From Maridesulfovibrio sp. (lineage in GTDB: Bacteria > Desulfobacterota > Desulfovibrionia > Desulfovibrionales > Desulfovibrionaceae): DNA of 64,000 bases. The stretch covers positions 155,001-219,000 of the forward strand of contig NZ_OY763930.1 in NCBI RefSeq assembly GCF_963667685.1, read 5' to 3'. Position numbers and translations under genes: made by a program. The stretch's first letter is position 1; the number at the start of each line of letters is the position of its first letter. The notes beneath the pieces were generated by a model. It was given only the letters and a program-made list of their open reading frames with translations. It had not been told where the DNA came from and did no database searches. Shown piece after piece: positions 44,917 through 54,980 of this stretch.

Positions 44917-45339
44917 ATGCCAAACCTTAGATCGTGGGGAAGCCGTGAAATCGAACGATTGAAAACCGACATGGACAAGCTGTTCAACAGCCTCTGCCAT
45001 GATTATGGCATCCCTTCCGTATGCGGAATAATAGACTGCACCCCTCAGACAACAATGCAGGAATCCGGAAATGCCCTTGAGGTAAAAACCACAATGCCGG
45101 GATTTCATGCCGAAGACCTTGAAGTAAAAGTAACCGAAACTTCCATGACCATTTCCGGCAAAAAGAACATCACTTTCAGCGGCGGCCGTAGAAACAGCCA
45201 TTTCAAGAAAACCATTCCCCTGCCCTGCCGGGTGGACCCCGAGAATGTCGCCGCTACCTTTAAGGACGGCGTACTTACAATCGTGCTTGATAAATGCATC
45301 ATCAAACCTCAAAAAATTATCACAATAACAGCTGAATAG
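44917..45339 (+). CDS. Hsp20-family small heat-shock protein
   Basis: The 140-residue protein has an alpha-crystallin domain (about residues 45-140): ALEVKTTMPGFHAEDLEVKV, SMTISGKK, FKKTIPLPCRVDPENVAATF and the closing motif KDGVLTIVLDK. Small heat-shock proteins hold unfolding proteins in the cytoplasm. AACAAGGAG precedes the ATG. A Lon-type protease gene begins 19 bases downstream, forming a probable protein-quality-control operon. Confidence 0.92.
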   Translation: MPNLRSWGSREIERLKTDMDKLFNSLCHDYGIPSVCGIIDCTPQTTMQESGNALEVKTTMPGFHAEDLEVKVTETSMTISGKKNITFSGGRRNSHFKKTIPLPCRVDPENVAATFKDGVLTIVLDKCIIKPQKIITITAE

Positions 45340-45358
45340 TCATAAACCGGAGACAGCC

Positions 45359-47854
45359 ATGACCAGCATCCTGAAAGACCGAGAACTGCCACTTGAAAAA
45401 CTTAGATGGACCCTTGCCCCAGAGGAGCTTCCCTTTGACACTACAGCCGACATTTCCCCAGAAGATAAAATAATAGGTCAGTGCCGAGGAGTTGAGGCTT
45501 TCCGTTTCGGAATGGGGATGGGCTTGAAAGGCTACAATATCTTTGTGACCGGCCCGGCCAATAGCGGAAAGCAAGCTATGGTAAAAAAAATGCTAACCGA
45601 GCTGTCAAAATCAGATAAGAGCCCTGATGATTTGCTCTACGTCAATAACTTCAAAGCCACTGAATCACCTATCCTGATTCACATGCCTGCGGGAAAAGGA
45701 GCCATATTAAAAAAGGATATTCACGATTTTCTTGAAGGTATTAAACGCGAAGTACCTCAGCTTTTCGAGAGTCAGGAATACATTGCCCGCAAGAATGAAA
45801 TTATTGAAATGCACGAAAAGCAGACCCGTGAATTCTTCCAGGGAGTAGAAGATAAGGTAAAAGATTCGGGTCTGGTTATAGTTAATATGCAGATGGGCCA
45901 GTTCCAGCGCCCGGATGTTGTTCCGCTGGTGGACGGAGAACCGATCCGCATGATTCAGCTGGAGGAAAAAGTCGAAAAAGGCCGCTTCCCTCGTGAAGAA
46001 TTTGAAAAGCTGAAAGAAAAGCAGAAGGAGCTGAAGGAAGAAATCGACAGTATTCTCGCGCAGGTCCGTAAACTGCAAAAGGAAGTTAAGAAAAAAAGCG
46101 AAGACGTGGATAAACTTATGTTCATGACACTCGCACAGGACCTGATTGCCCCGCTCAAGGAAAAATATACCGACACCAAGATCCTAAAATATTTTGACGA
46201 AATGCTGGAAGAAATGAGCAACGACCTCGATTCCCTGCGTATGATCGGCAGAAAACCGCATGCAGGGGAAGGCGGCATGATGTTCATGCCTCCGCAGGCC
46301 GACGCCATCCTGCACCCCTATCAGGTCAACCTGCTGGTGGATAACACTGAACAGGAAAGCCCGCCTGTAATATTTGAATCCTATCCCACCTACCGTAACC
46401 TGTTCGGCTCTATTGAGCGTGTAATGGATAGACACGGCGGTTGGCGGACAGACTTCACCAAAATCAAGGCCGGGTCTTTCATTAAGGCTAACGGCGGTTA
46501 TCTGGTCATTAACCTGATGGATGCCATTGTAGAACCGGGCGTCTGGCCCACCTTGAAGCGTTCCCTGAAAACCGAAAAAATCGAAATCCAGACCTTCGAC
46601 CCATACTATTTCATTTCCTCCACCGGACTAAAGCCTGAACCAATTGATATGGATGTAAAGGTGGTCGTGCTCGGCGATCCCCATCTGTATCGGTTACTGC
46701 GGCATTACGATCCCGACGTGCCTAAGATTTTCAAAGTACGCGCGGATTTTGAAACGTCCATGGACCGGGACGCAGAAGCAATTGAGTCCGTATCCAATTT
46801 CATCAGCCGCATAGTGGAAAAAGACAGCCTGATGCCCTTTGACAGAACCGGAGTAGCGGCCATAATCGAACAGGCAGTGCGCATGTCCGGTCGTCAGGAA
46901 AAAATCAGCACAGCCTTCCCGCTTCTATCCGACCTGCTGGGTGAAGCCAATTACTATGCTTCCCGAAACGGCTCCACCACAGTCGAGTCAAAGCATGTTG
47001 ATGAGGCTCTTGAGGCCCACCGCAAACGTTCAAATCAGACCGAAGAACTCCTGCAGGAAATGATTGACCGTGGCAGCATCTATGTTGACACTGACGGAGC
47101 AGTAATCGGGCAGGTCAACGGACTGGCAGTATACTCCTTAGGTGATTATTCCTTCGGCAAGCCTTCGCGTATAACCGCTGTAACTGCTATGGGTAAGGGC
47201 GGCATCATTAATATCGAACGCGAAGCAGATATGTCAGGCCCGACACATAATAAAGGTATATTCATCCTTTCCGGCTTCCTGCGGCGTCAATTCGCACAGG
47301 ACAAACCTCTCTCACTAACTGCAAGTATAGCTTTCGAGCAAAGCTACGGCGGGATTGACGGCGACTCTGCATCATCTACTGAACTTTACGCCCTGCTCTC
47401 ATCTCTGGCAAAAGTTCCCATTCGTCAGGACATCGCCGTTACCGGATCTATCAACCAGAAAGGTGAAGTTCAGCCTATAGGAGGAGTGAACCAGAAAGTG
47501 GAAGGTTTTTACCTCTGTTGCAAACACGCAGGACTGACCGGTAAGCAGGGCGTTATGATTCCTGAACCGAACGTCAAGGATCTTATGCTGCGCAAGGAAG
47601 TGGTGGAAGCAGTGAAGGAAGGCAAATTCCATATCTGGTCGGTGGAAAGTATCGAGCAGGGAATTGAAATCCTAACTGGAATACCTGCGGGCAAAAAGGA
47701 TTCAGATTCCAAGTTTCCCGAAGATTCAATCTACGGCAAAGTGGACGCGCGACTCATCGAGCTGGCGGAAGGACTCAAAAGCTTTGGTGCAAGCGATGAC
47801 GAAAAGGATGAGAAGAAAAAGGACACCGGAGGAAGCTGCGGCTGCGGCAAATAA
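45359..47854 (+). CDS. Lon-type ATP-dependent protease (LonB/YcbZ-like)
   Basis: The 831-residue protein combines an AAA-type region and a C-terminal Lon protease domain. The protease dyad is Ser670 (DGDSASS) and Lys713 (VNQKVEGF), 43 residues apart as in E. coli Lon. The P-loop is atypical, GPANSGKQ at residues 65-72 without the usual Ser/Thr, as in other members of this family; a long coiled insert (about 120-260) follows. The C-terminus ends in GGSCGCGK. It lies directly after hsp20, which supports a role in degrading misfolded proteins. Confidence 0.9.
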   Translation: MTSILKDRELPLEKLRWTLAPEELPFDTTADISPEDKIIGQCRGVEAFRFGMGMGLKGYNIFVTGPANSGKQAMVKKMLTELSKSDKSPDDLLYVNNFKATESPILIHMPAGKGAILKKDIHDFLEGIKREVPQLFESQEYIARKNEIIEMHEKQTREFFQGVEDKVKDSGLVIVNMQMGQFQRPDVVPLVDGEPIRMIQLEEKVEKGRFPREEFEKLKEKQKELKEEIDSILAQVRKLQKEVKKKSEDVDKLMFMTLAQDLIAPLKEKYTDTKILKYFDEMLEEMSNDLDSLRMIGRKPHAGEGGMMFMPPQADAILHPYQVNLLVDNTEQESPPVIFESYPTYRNLFGSIERVMDRHGGWRTDFTKIKAGSFIKANGGYLVINLMDAIVEPGVWPTLKRSLKTEKIEIQTFDPYYFISSTGLKPEPIDMDVKVVVLGDPHLYRLLRHYDPDVPKIFKVRADFETSMDRDAEAIESVSNFISRIVEKDSLMPFDRTGVAAIIEQAVRMSGRQEKISTAFPLLSDLLGEANYYASRNGSTTVESKHVDEALEAHRKRSNQTEELLQEMIDRGSIYVDTDGAVIGQVNGLAVYSLGDYSFGKPSRITAVTAMGKGGIINIEREADMSGPTHNKGIFILSGFLRRQFAQDKPLSLTASIAFEQSYGGIDGDSASSTELYALLSSLAKVPIRQDIAVTGSINQKGEVQPIGGVNQKVEGFYLCCKHAGLTGKQGVMIPEPNVKDLMLRKEVVEAVKEGKFHIWSVESIEQGIEILTGIPAGKKDSDSKFPEDSIYGKVDARLIELAEGLKSFGASDDEKDEKKKDTGGSCGCGK

Positions 47855-47940
47855 GGGGTACAGATTCTGATATTCTGGGTTCTTTATTCAGATCTACCAC
47901 GACAGTTTTGTAGAAGCCGGCCAATTCACTATTCAAAAAG

Positions 47941-47978
47941 AAGCGGGGGCGTAAAATATTTATTTTACGCCCCCGCTT
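47941..47978. terminator. Strong bidirectional terminator
   Basis: A 16-bp perfect stem AAGCGGGGGCGTAAAA/TTTTACGCCCCCGCTT with a 6-base loop sits between the convergent Lon-type and acyltransferase genes. The minus-strand exit is CTTTTTGAAT. Confidence 0.82.
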
Positions 47979-48001
47979 TGAAATCATTAAAAAAGATCAA
48001 T

Positions 48002-49108
48002 TTACAAAAATCCGGATACCCCTTTGATCTTCTTCAACGCAACAGTCAGCACCCAGCAGCTTAATGTCGACCCCAGCAATAACAGTGGAGCCTTAATAAA
48101 CGGTGAGGCATCCAGACCAAGCAGGTAATAAGCACCGTAATAAACTGCCAGTGAATGGAAAAGATAAATTCCGTATGAACTGGCAGAGAATGATTTCCAA
48201 AAGCCATTGGAGCTGTTTACAAAAGCTTTAAACAAAGCAGTACTGGTCATAAGAACACTGTATGCTAATACGTTAAATCCGAGAGCATTACCCAGTTGTA
48301 TGGGCAGTTCACTCCCCCTTGTAAACATCATTCCTTTAAAAGTAAGATAAAAAACAGCTGAAACAACAGTGACAATCAACCATGGCAGAATTCTTGGTGT
48401 GTACCCCTGCCGTGTAAACCAGTTTCTTTTCCACGCAAGGACACCAAGCCAGAAATAAAGCAGGTATACAAACACACGCAATGGCTGAAAAACAAGCAGG
48501 TAATAATCACTGATCCAGGTATCCACACGAAAAAACTGGTTCATTCCCAGAAAAGAAACCGTTGCAACAGAAATAAACAAGAGTGGAAGCAATGGTGAAG
48601 GATTGCGACTGATCCGTGGCGGACTCTGCAAACTTGGAAAGAATCTGTAGCAGCAGCTTAAAACGAGATAGAACAAAACCAGCTGTCCCAGAAACCAGAA
48701 TACGGACTGACTGAACATGGAACCCCAGAATGGGCCAGCCCAGAAATCCATATAGCCTGATGCCTTACCACGCGAAAGAAGAATCATATACATAGAAGGA
48801 GGTGCTAGGAAAAGCACGCCAAGCACCCATGGAATTACGATTCTCTTGAATTTACCACTCCAGAATCTGGGCATGCCGTGTTTCTGCAAGGACGGCAGAG
48901 CAAAATATCCGGCGAGAAAAAACATTGCGGGCATGATGGGGACATCAACAAGCATTACGACATAGGTAAAAAACATACTCTGGGATGGATCAATTACATA
49001 CCACCACTGAGGGGCAAACTTCATATAGCAAAGCGAAACATGCAGAACTACGACCATCAAAATAATCACAGCCCGCAGGTTATCCAAAAAGTACATACGT
49101 TGGTTCAT
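48002..49108 (-). CDS. Acyltransferase family 3 membrane protein
   Basis: The 368-residue integral membrane protein has about ten hydrophobic helices and starts with the family signature YFLDNLRAVIILMVVVLHVSL (Arg and catalytic-type His). FFLAGYFALPSLQKHG and WFLGQLVLFYLVLS are also typical of acyltransferase-3/OpgC proteins, which acylate periplasmic glycans, polysaccharides or lipids from the inner membrane. It is a single gene, followed by a strong terminator. The acceptor is unknown. Confidence 0.87.
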   Translation of the reverse strand: MNQRMYFLDNLRAVIILMVVVLHVSLCYMKFAPQWWYVIDPSQSMFFTYVVMLVDVPIMPAMFFLAGYFALPSLQKHGMPRFWSGKFKRIVIPWVLGVLFLAPPSMYMILLSRGKASGYMDFWAGPFWGSMFSQSVFWFLGQLVLFYLVLSCCYRFFPSLQSPPRISRNPSPLLPLLFISVATVSFLGMNQFFRVDTWISDYYLLVFQPLRVFVYLLYFWLGVLAWKRNWFTRQGYTPRILPWLIVTVVSAVFYLTFKGMMFTRGSELPIQLGNALGFNVLAYSVLMTSTALFKAFVNSSNGFWKSFSASSYGIYLFHSLAVYYGAYYLLGLDASPFIKAPLLLLGSTLSCWVLTVALKKIKGVSGFL

Positions 49109-49215
49109 AGCAGTTACACCTTTTCATTAATCACATGAGTAACAGACTGCTTTTTAAGCTTCCCGAATATGTAAGTCAAACACAGTCGACCTTTCAAAAA
49201 ACAAAAGTAACAAAA

Positions 49216-49243
49216 AAAGGCCGGAGCAAAGCCCCGGCCCTTT
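49216..49243 (-). terminator. Terminator of chemoreceptor gene
   Basis: The GGCCGG/CCGGCC stem, extended by A-T pairs with one bulge, is followed on minus by CCTTTTTTTG, about 20 bases after the stop. Confidence 0.75.
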
Positions 49244-49264
49244 ATTTATTATTTCATACCGAGG

Positions 49265-51430
49265 TTATGAATTGCGCAATTCTTCGATAAGAGAAGTCAA
49301 TTCTGAACCAAGTCTCATAAGCTCTTCAACTGCGACAGTTGATTCGCGCATAGCTTTAGCATTCTCGTTGGCAATGAGGTTTACTTCCTCAATACCGCGG
49401 TTGATCTGCTCACTGGCAGCAGACTGTTCTTCTGAAGCAGTCGCGATGCTGCGAACCTGACTTGCGGTTTCCTCAACAATATCAACTATACCTTTTAGCG
49501 CATCCCCGGCCTTAGTCGCAGACTCAGTGCTGGCAGCAACTTCGACAGCAGCCTTGGTCATGCCATCTATGTTTTCGCGGGTTCCACTCTGTATAGCGGA
49601 GATAAAATCACCAACTTCCTTGGTGGCAGCCATGGTCTTTTCAGCAAGCTTGCGGACTTCATCTGCCACAACCGCAAAGCCCCGTCCGGCTTCTCCTGCA
49701 CGCGCGGCCTCGATTGCGGCGTTCAGAGCCAGCAGGTTGGTCTGGTCGGCAATATCGGTAATCACGTTCATGATTTTACCGATTCCATCAGCCTGATCTC
49801 CCAATGTTCCCAGCCCTTTTTCCATCTCGACAGTCATTTCCTGAACTCGATTAATGTGGGCCACAACATCGTTGACTATGGTTCCGCCTTTTTCAGCTTC
49901 TCCCCGTGCGTTATCAGCTGAATCAGCAGCCTCGGCAGCATTGCGTGCAACTTCTAATACACTGGCATTCATCTGTTCCATGGCAGTCGCAGATTCGGCA
50001 GTACGCTCACGCTGAGTTTCTGAACCACGGCTGGATTCATCAATTTGTGCGGTTAGCTCATGACTTGCACTCGCTACCTGAGAAACAATTCCTGCCAACT
50101 GGTCAGCAGCCTGCAACATACCTTCACGCTTTGCATTTTCTGCTTGAGCTCGGGCTTCCTCAGCTTCCTTGACAGCGACTTGAGCTTTTGCAGTCTGCTC
50201 TTTAGCTTGCTCAGCCATATGTTCTGCTTTGGAAATATTCTCCACCAGACCGTTAAGCATATTCCCCAAAGCCGTGTTCAGATCCAGGAGTTCACCGCCG
50301 AACATTGAATTATCCAAACGGATATCCATATTACCACCGGCAACCTCTTTAGCCGCATCGGCCATAACACCTATGGGTTTGGAAATAGAACGGGCAACAA
50401 AAAACATTGCGATCATAAACAGCACAAACGAAACTGCGCCGATCGTTAACAGATCGAGGGTAAGTGAATGGGCGTTAGCAAGGATTTTATCCATGGGGGC
50501 GCTGACAGCAAGATACCAGCGCAACCCGGTTCCAACGAACTCAACCGGAACATACTGAACCATTGATTTAATACCGGTATCAGCTGAAACACGGACTTCA
50601 AAAAAAGACTCGCCATTTTTCATGGCCTGCCTGAGCCCGGCTTCATCCTCGAAAGAGGAAACGTCAAAAATGGACTTACCGGCAAATTCTTCATTGGGAT
50701 GATGTATAAGTGTTCCGTCATCCATCATCAACCACGCATACCCAGTACCGTAGGGGTGTATTTTCGAGACAACGTTACTTATCTTGTCGATGGGTACATC
50801 CACGCAAACTACCCCCAAAGGACGACCATCAAGCATGATTGGAGCACCGATAGTGGTAAGCATGAGCCTTTTGCCATCAACATCATAAGGATACGGAGGT
50901 GTAATGTAGGTCTTGCGTCTTTCGATCGGTTTCAGATAGTAATCGCCGTCACCGGGAATAAAATATTCAGCAAGAGGGACAACTTTCATCTCGTCACCGG
51001 CACGGAAAACATATGGAATGTGACGACCTGTTTTATCATGCATCTCTGTATTGGCATACTCTGCATCGCGGCCGTCAAAAGCATTAGGTTCCCAGGCGTT
51101 ACAACCACCGATAAAGTTATCGTTTCCTTTAATCAGACCGATCAGCATTGAAATAGCGTCTTTGCGGCTCAATTCTATTTTTTCACGTCTTATCTGCGCA
51201 AATGTGCTCGCCAAACCTTCGGCCTGTCCCTGAGCATGGGTCATATAGTTCCTGATCAGGCCACAATACTCTCCGGCGAGGGCCGAAATTTCCTTCCTTG
51301 CCACCTTCTCAATGGCCGCAGAGCTGCTTTCAGTTGCAAAATATTCCATACTGCCTACAGTCAACAGAAGCAACGCCCCTACCGGCAGCATGATCTTGTA
51401 CATCATCCTCAAATTTTTAAACCATCTCAT
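49265..51430 (-). CDS. Methyl-accepting chemotaxis protein with Cache sensor
   Basis: The 721-residue chemoreceptor has TM1 at about residues 13-30, a periplasmic double-Cache-like domain (about 35-330; [46 protein letters not shown]), TM2 near 335-355, a HAMP domain, and a long cytoplasmic signalling hairpin. The tip shows [20 protein letters not shown] followed by [19 protein letters not shown]. Double Cache domains often bind amino acids, amines or carboxylates. The C-terminus lacks a CheR-tethering pentapeptide. It may signal to the CheA encoded 18 kb away; a TTGACA-type promoter lies upstream. Confidence 0.93.
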   Translation of the reverse strand: MRWFKNLRMMYKIMLPVGALLLLTVGSMEYFATESSSAAIEKVARKEISALAGEYCGLIRNYMTHAQGQAEGLASTFAQIRREKIELSRKDAISMLIGLIKGNDNFIGGCNAWEPNAFDGRDAEYANTEMHDKTGRHIPYVFRAGDEMKVVPLAEYFIPGDGDYYLKPIERRKTYITPPYPYDVDGKRLMLTTIGAPIMLDGRPLGVVCVDVPIDKISNVVSKIHPYGTGYAWLMMDDGTLIHHPNEEFAGKSIFDVSSFEDEAGLRQAMKNGESFFEVRVSADTGIKSMVQYVPVEFVGTGLRWYLAVSAPMDKILANAHSLTLDLLTIGAVSFVLFMIAMFFVARSISKPIGVMADAAKEVAGGNMDIRLDNSMFGGELLDLNTALGNMLNGLVENISKAEHMAEQAKEQTAKAQVAVKEAEEARAQAENAKREGMLQAADQLAGIVSQVASASHELTAQIDESSRGSETQRERTAESATAMEQMNASVLEVARNAAEAADSADNARGEAEKGGTIVNDVVAHINRVQEMTVEMEKGLGTLGDQADGIGKIMNVITDIADQTNLLALNAAIEAARAGEAGRGFAVVADEVRKLAEKTMAATKEVGDFISAIQSGTRENIDGMTKAAVEVAASTESATKAGDALKGIVDIVEETASQVRSIATASEEQSAASEQINRGIEEVNLIANENAKAMRESTVAVEELMRLGSELTSLIEELRNS

Positions 51431-51486
51431 CTAAGCACCGCCTCAATTAAGGTTGTCAATGGGCCCCTCACTATACCCTTTTTCGT

Positions 51487-51515
51487 TTGTTATTTTCATT
51501 TTCGCTACATGTCAA
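51487..51515 (-). promoter_or_regulatory. Predicted sigma70 promoter of chemoreceptor gene
   Basis: On minus, TTGACA (51515-51510) and TAACAA (51492-51487) are separated by 17 bases. The -35 is consensus. Confidence 0.5.
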
Positions 51516-51648
51516 CTTTTGATATTTCGCGCCATATATGGCACACAAAAACGACGATTTATGAAATAGATTTCTCTTTAATTATTCATCCGGAACTTTA
51601 CCCAAATACGCTTCCAGTTTACGCCGCAGGAATGCACCAAGGACATAA

Positions 51649-52368
51649 ATGAGTATAAATACAATTGCTATTGTCACAGCCATGATGCAGGAAGCACAAG
51701 CAATCTGCCCTGCTCCCAAAAGTGAAGCCATCGGCAAGTTTTCCACGCTGAGCGGAAAATTTACTAAAGGAACTAATTACCGCTGTATCGTCTCCGGCAT
51801 CGGGATAGCTCGTGCGGCAGAAGCAGCAGCCATGCTTTGCGCAGAGAAACCGGATTTATTACTGAGTATCGGCGTATCAGGAGGTTTGGCTCCAGGGATA
51901 GATGCCGGAAGCATAATAGCGGCCACAACTATCCATTCAGATATTGCCGAGTTCAATTCGTGGCATGAAACCGAAAATGACTTAAAGCTGCGCAATGAGC
52001 TTATTTCGGCATGCGGAAAAATTCAGTGCGGGAAATTGATAACCGCAGCGAAGCCTGTGCTCACCCCGCAGGAGAAGCTTTTCATGTTTGAACGCACCGG
52101 GGCAATGGCTGTTGACATGGAATCCATAGCTGTTGCGCAAGCCGCAAAACAGGCTGGGATTCCTTTCGGCTGCATACGGGCTATCAGCGACGACTTCAAG
52201 CGGGGTATCCCTGAAGAATCGCTGGCCGGGGTCAATGAAAACGGCCAAACACAGCTCAGTCCAATTCTAAAAGCAATTATCAAGAGGCCCGGACTGATTC
52301 TTGAGCTGATCCCCATGGGGCGGGATTATTCTAAGGCTTTAAAGGCGCTGGGGGAAATTTTTAAATAA
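51649..52368 (+). CDS. hpnG: Hopanoid-associated nucleosidase/phosphorylase HpnG
   Basis: The 239-residue protein has a nucleoside phosphorylase/MTAN-type fold: CIVSGIGIARAAEAAAML, LLSIGVSGGLAPGIDAGSII and the ribose/base-binding segment AVDMESIAVAQAAKQAGIPF with IRAISDDF. HpnG removes adenine from adenosylhopane during bacteriohopanepolyol synthesis; MTA/SAH nucleosidases have the same fold. Convergent hpnH next door favours HpnG. AAGGACATAA precedes the ATG, and a strong terminator is shared with hpnH. Confidence 0.8.
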   Translation: MSINTIAIVTAMMQEAQAICPAPKSEAIGKFSTLSGKFTKGTNYRCIVSGIGIARAAEAAAMLCAEKPDLLLSIGVSGGLAPGIDAGSIIAATTIHSDIAEFNSWHETENDLKLRNELISACGKIQCGKLITAAKPVLTPQEKLFMFERTGAMAVDMESIAVAQAAKQAGIPFGCIRAISDDFKRGIPEESLAGVNENGQTQLSPILKAIIKRPGLILELIPMGRDYSKALKALGEIFK

Positions 52369-52404
52369 AAAAGGCCCGTTGAAGGTTACTTCAACGGGCC
52401 TTTT
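52369..52404. terminator. Bidirectional terminator between hpnG and hpnH
   Basis: A 14-bp perfect stem AAAAGGCCCGTTGA/TCAACGGGCCTTTT with an 8-base loop lies between the convergent stops. Confidence 0.87.
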
Positions 52405-52417
52405 CCAACTAATCAAT

Positions 52418-53434
52418 TTACTTAACGCTGACACCTTTTAGGGCCAGCAAGGCACCTTTAATAGGGTGTCTTACTGAATCAGCCACTGCAGTAGGCTCAA
52501 AACCACAATGAACCATGCAGTTCGCGCAACGGGGATCGTTACCAACACCGAATTTGTCCCAGTCAGTATGTTCCATTAGTTCCTTATAGGATGAAACAAA
52601 ACCGTCTTCAAGCAGGTAGCAGGGACGCTGCCAGCCATGCACGGAACGACAGGGGTTGCCCCACGGGGAACATTTGTAATCCGGCTGATTTCCGGCGAGA
52701 AAATCGAGATAGAAGCTACTGTGGCTGAAATCCCAATCCTTGCCTTTGCCGATGGTGAAAATTTCACGGAAAAGCTTCTCACTCTGCGGACGGGTCAGGA
52801 ATGCATCCTGATCTTCTGCTGCTTCGTAGCTGAATGCAGCGGAAAGAGTCATGCCGTCAACTTTAAGATCCATGAGAAAATCAAAGAACTCAGCAGCTTT
52901 TTCAGCAGTCTGTCCGCCGAAGAGAGTTGTATTGGTATTCACCCGAAAGCCCTTTGATTTAAGCAACTTGATGGTACGAACTGCAGAATCAAAAACGCCC
53001 TGCTTGCAGACAACCTTATCGTGAACTTCTGCGGGACCGTCCAGATGAAGGTTGAAGGTCAGGTATGGGCTGGGTTTGAACTCGTGAATGCGCTCGGGCA
53101 TGAGGATGCCGTTGGTGCAGAGGTAGACGAATTTCTTACGTTTGATCAGCTCGCTGACGATGGTCGGAATTTCCGGGTGAAGCAGGGGCTCACCACCGGG
53201 AATGGAAACAATAGGAGCACCGCACTCTTCCACCGCCGCTATGCATTCATCAACAGAAAGACGTTTATTTAGAATTTCCGGCGGCTGGTTGACTTTACCG
53301 CAGCCTTTGCAACGCAAATTGCACTGGAAAAGCGGTTCGAGCATAAGTACCAGCGGGTAATGTTTGTTACCCTTAAGGGTCTGGGTGAGAATATATTTGC
53401 CGAGTCTAGCTACTTGAATTGCGGGAATTGCCAA
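52418..53434 (-). CDS. hpnH: Radical SAM adenosylhopane synthase HpnH
   Basis: The 338-residue radical SAM enzyme joins the adenosyl group to diploptene, the first step of side-chain addition to hopanoids. The [4Fe-4S] motif is C38-x3-C42-x2-C45 (CNLRCKGCGK). The glycine-rich SAM segment IVSIPGGEPLLHPE and the C-terminal Cys pair CANCMVHCGFEP are typical of HpnH. Translation begins at a TTG preceded by AAAGAGGT. It is the last gene of the minus-strand group running from hpnN. The family match is strong because length and motifs agree throughout. Confidence 0.92.
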   Translation of the reverse strand: MAIPAIQVARLGKYILTQTLKGNKHYPLVLMLEPLFQCNLRCKGCGKVNQPPEILNKRLSVDECIAAVEECGAPIVSIPGGEPLLHPEIPTIVSELIKRKKFVYLCTNGILMPERIHEFKPSPYLTFNLHLDGPAEVHDKVVCKQGVFDSAVRTIKLLKSKGFRVNTNTTLFGGQTAEKAAEFFDFLMDLKVDGMTLSAAFSYEAAEDQDAFLTRPQSEKLFREIFTIGKGKDWDFSHSSFYLDFLAGNQPDYKCSPWGNPCRSVHGWQRPCYLLEDGFVSSYKELMEHTDWDKFGVGNDPRCANCMVHCGFEPTAVADSVRHPIKGALLALKGVSVK

Positions 53435-53472
53435 GGTATCAACCTCTTTGCCGCCACGTGGGGACGGGTTTA

Positions 53473-54201
53473 TTATTCATTGACCTTATTGCCGGCACAG
53501 GCTTTGGTCAGCTTTTTAAAGAAATCAACTTTTAATAATTGTTCACTGAAACTTTTAGCCTTCAGAGCCTTTTCATAGTGAACGCATGCTTCCTTCACTT
53601 CATCATCTTCAAGTAATGCGGAAGCAAGTCCGAGATGATTCAAAGCGAAGTCCGGAGCAACCTCAACGGCCCGTTCATAATGCTCCAAAGATTTATCCAT
53701 GCTCCCGATGCTGATCGGCGAGGAAGGTGCCTGCAGATAAAGCTCGCCCAGAAAACGATCAGGTCCTCCGTGGTCAATCTCCGGGGTTAGTTTGGAAGCA
53801 GTGAGTGCTTCTTGCTCCATCAACGGGACAAGGTCAAGACCCTTCAGGGGAGCAAGCTGAGCCTCTTTAGCAATTAAATAAGCCAAAAGATAGTGTCCCG
53901 GACCTGATTGGGGATTTTTCTCCAGAAATTTCTTCAAACCTATCTGAGAAGATTTCGCATAGTCTGCGGAAGAGACTGTCCCGCTCTCCAGCAGCCATGA
54001 CGAGCAGGCCGCCCCTTGTAAAATATCCTTACCATTCGCAGACCCGGATAATGCTTCGGATTGCGCACGAGTACAGGGCTTCCAAAAAATTACGCCACCG
54101 GCATCATATTCGCTCAGCGGCAGACCGGACGTTGCCGAACACGCGCAGAGCAGAGTCAGCAAACCAGACACCAGAAAAGCAGTACGCAAATGATTCATCA
54201 T
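53473..54201 (-). CDS. TPR-type lipoprotein in hopanoid cluster
   Basis: I do not recognise a named family. The 242-residue product has a lipobox (LLTLLCAC) and several helical TPR-like units, such as FLEKNPQSGPGHYLLAYLIA, LEHYERAVEVAPDFALNHLGLASAL and ACVHYEKALKAKSF. It is predicted to be a periplasm-facing lipoprotein. Its ATG overlaps the stop of the binding-protein gene by one base (TAATG) and hpnH follows 38 bases later, so it belongs to the operon. A scaffold or tethering role in hopanoid transport is inference. Confidence 0.75.
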   Translation of the reverse strand: MMNHLRTAFLVSGLLTLLCACSATSGLPLSEYDAGGVIFWKPCTRAQSEALSGSANGKDILQGAACSSWLLESGTVSSADYAKSSQIGLKKFLEKNPQSGPGHYLLAYLIAKEAQLAPLKGLDLVPLMEQEALTASKLTPEIDHGGPDRFLGELYLQAPSSPISIGSMDKSLEHYERAVEVAPDFALNHLGLASALLEDDEVKEACVHYEKALKAKSFSEQLLKVDFFKKLTKACAGNKVNE

Positions 54202-54977
54202 TAAAGGTCCTTATCCGCCGGGTTAAAGCCGGAGGTCTGCAACAGTTTCAACAATTCCTGTGCCTTTGGGTCCTTGCCCATGTTGAGTAACACAGCCTGT
54301 AAACGAAAAGAATCATCATCTGTCTTGCCGAACCAGACAACCGGGCTGGTTGGCAGTTCCTCAGATGTGTAAATAACCTTTGTATTGGAGTAGCGATCAG
54401 AATCCTTAATTACAGAATACTGAACAGCATCAAGCACAACCCCGACAGCTTTACCCTTATTAACCTTACGCAGCATCCGCAAAGCACTGTGCGTACCTTC
54501 GGGAGTAATATCCGCTCCTCCGGTTCCGTGGAAAAGGATATCCAACGCCTTGGGGGTATAAAGCATGGAGCCGAAAACAGTACCTTTCACGCCTTCAGGG
54601 TTATCTGTTCCCGATGCGGGCACAATCAAACGCCATATATCCTTTTGCATTCCCTGCGGAAGGGTTGCGGCAACAGGAGTCATAGGGATTTTAGATTTGT
54701 AGGATTCAAAAAAAGTCAGGCCGGTAATTGCCCATGCAGGAGCTTCCTTGCCGAGAGCATCCAGAGCAGCATTCAGTTCATTGTAATAAACACCCTGAAC
54801 CTTTTCCCCCAATTTGGCAGAAAGATATTTTGCCAACTCATCCATAACGGGCTGAGCTTCAGCGGTACTACCCGGCTGACCGGGCTGGATGATGGCGAAA
54901 TCAAACCTTCCGGCAGTCGCAGCCGAGCTGAAAGCAAGAACCATTACAAATGTGCATACGATAATTCTTCTGAACAT
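54201..54977 (-). CDS. PhnD-like periplasmic solute-binding protein in hopanoid cluster
   Basis: The 258-residue protein has a signal peptide (residues 1-22, ending SSAATA) and the phosphate/phosphonate PhnD-type fold: FAIIQPGQPGSTAEAQPVMDELA, LGEKVQGVYYNELNAAL, WAITGLTFFESYKS and AVGVVLDAVQYSVI. PhnD proteins normally feed ABC importers, but no ABC genes are adjacent. It lies three bases after hpnN and overlaps the lipoprotein gene, which suggests a periplasmic shuttle for the RND-type hopanoid exporter. The ligand is unknown. Confidence 0.8.
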   Translation of the reverse strand: MFRRIIVCTFVMVLAFSSAATAGRFDFAIIQPGQPGSTAEAQPVMDELAKYLSAKLGEKVQGVYYNELNAALDALGKEAPAWAITGLTFFESYKSKIPMTPVAATLPQGMQKDIWRLIVPASGTDNPEGVKGTVFGSMLYTPKALDILFHGTGGADITPEGTHSALRMLRKVNKGKAVGVVLDAVQYSVIKDSDRYSNTKVIYTSEELPTSPVVWFGKTDDDSFRLQAVLLNMGKDPKAQELLKLLQTSGFNPADKDL

Positions 54978-54980
54978 AAA

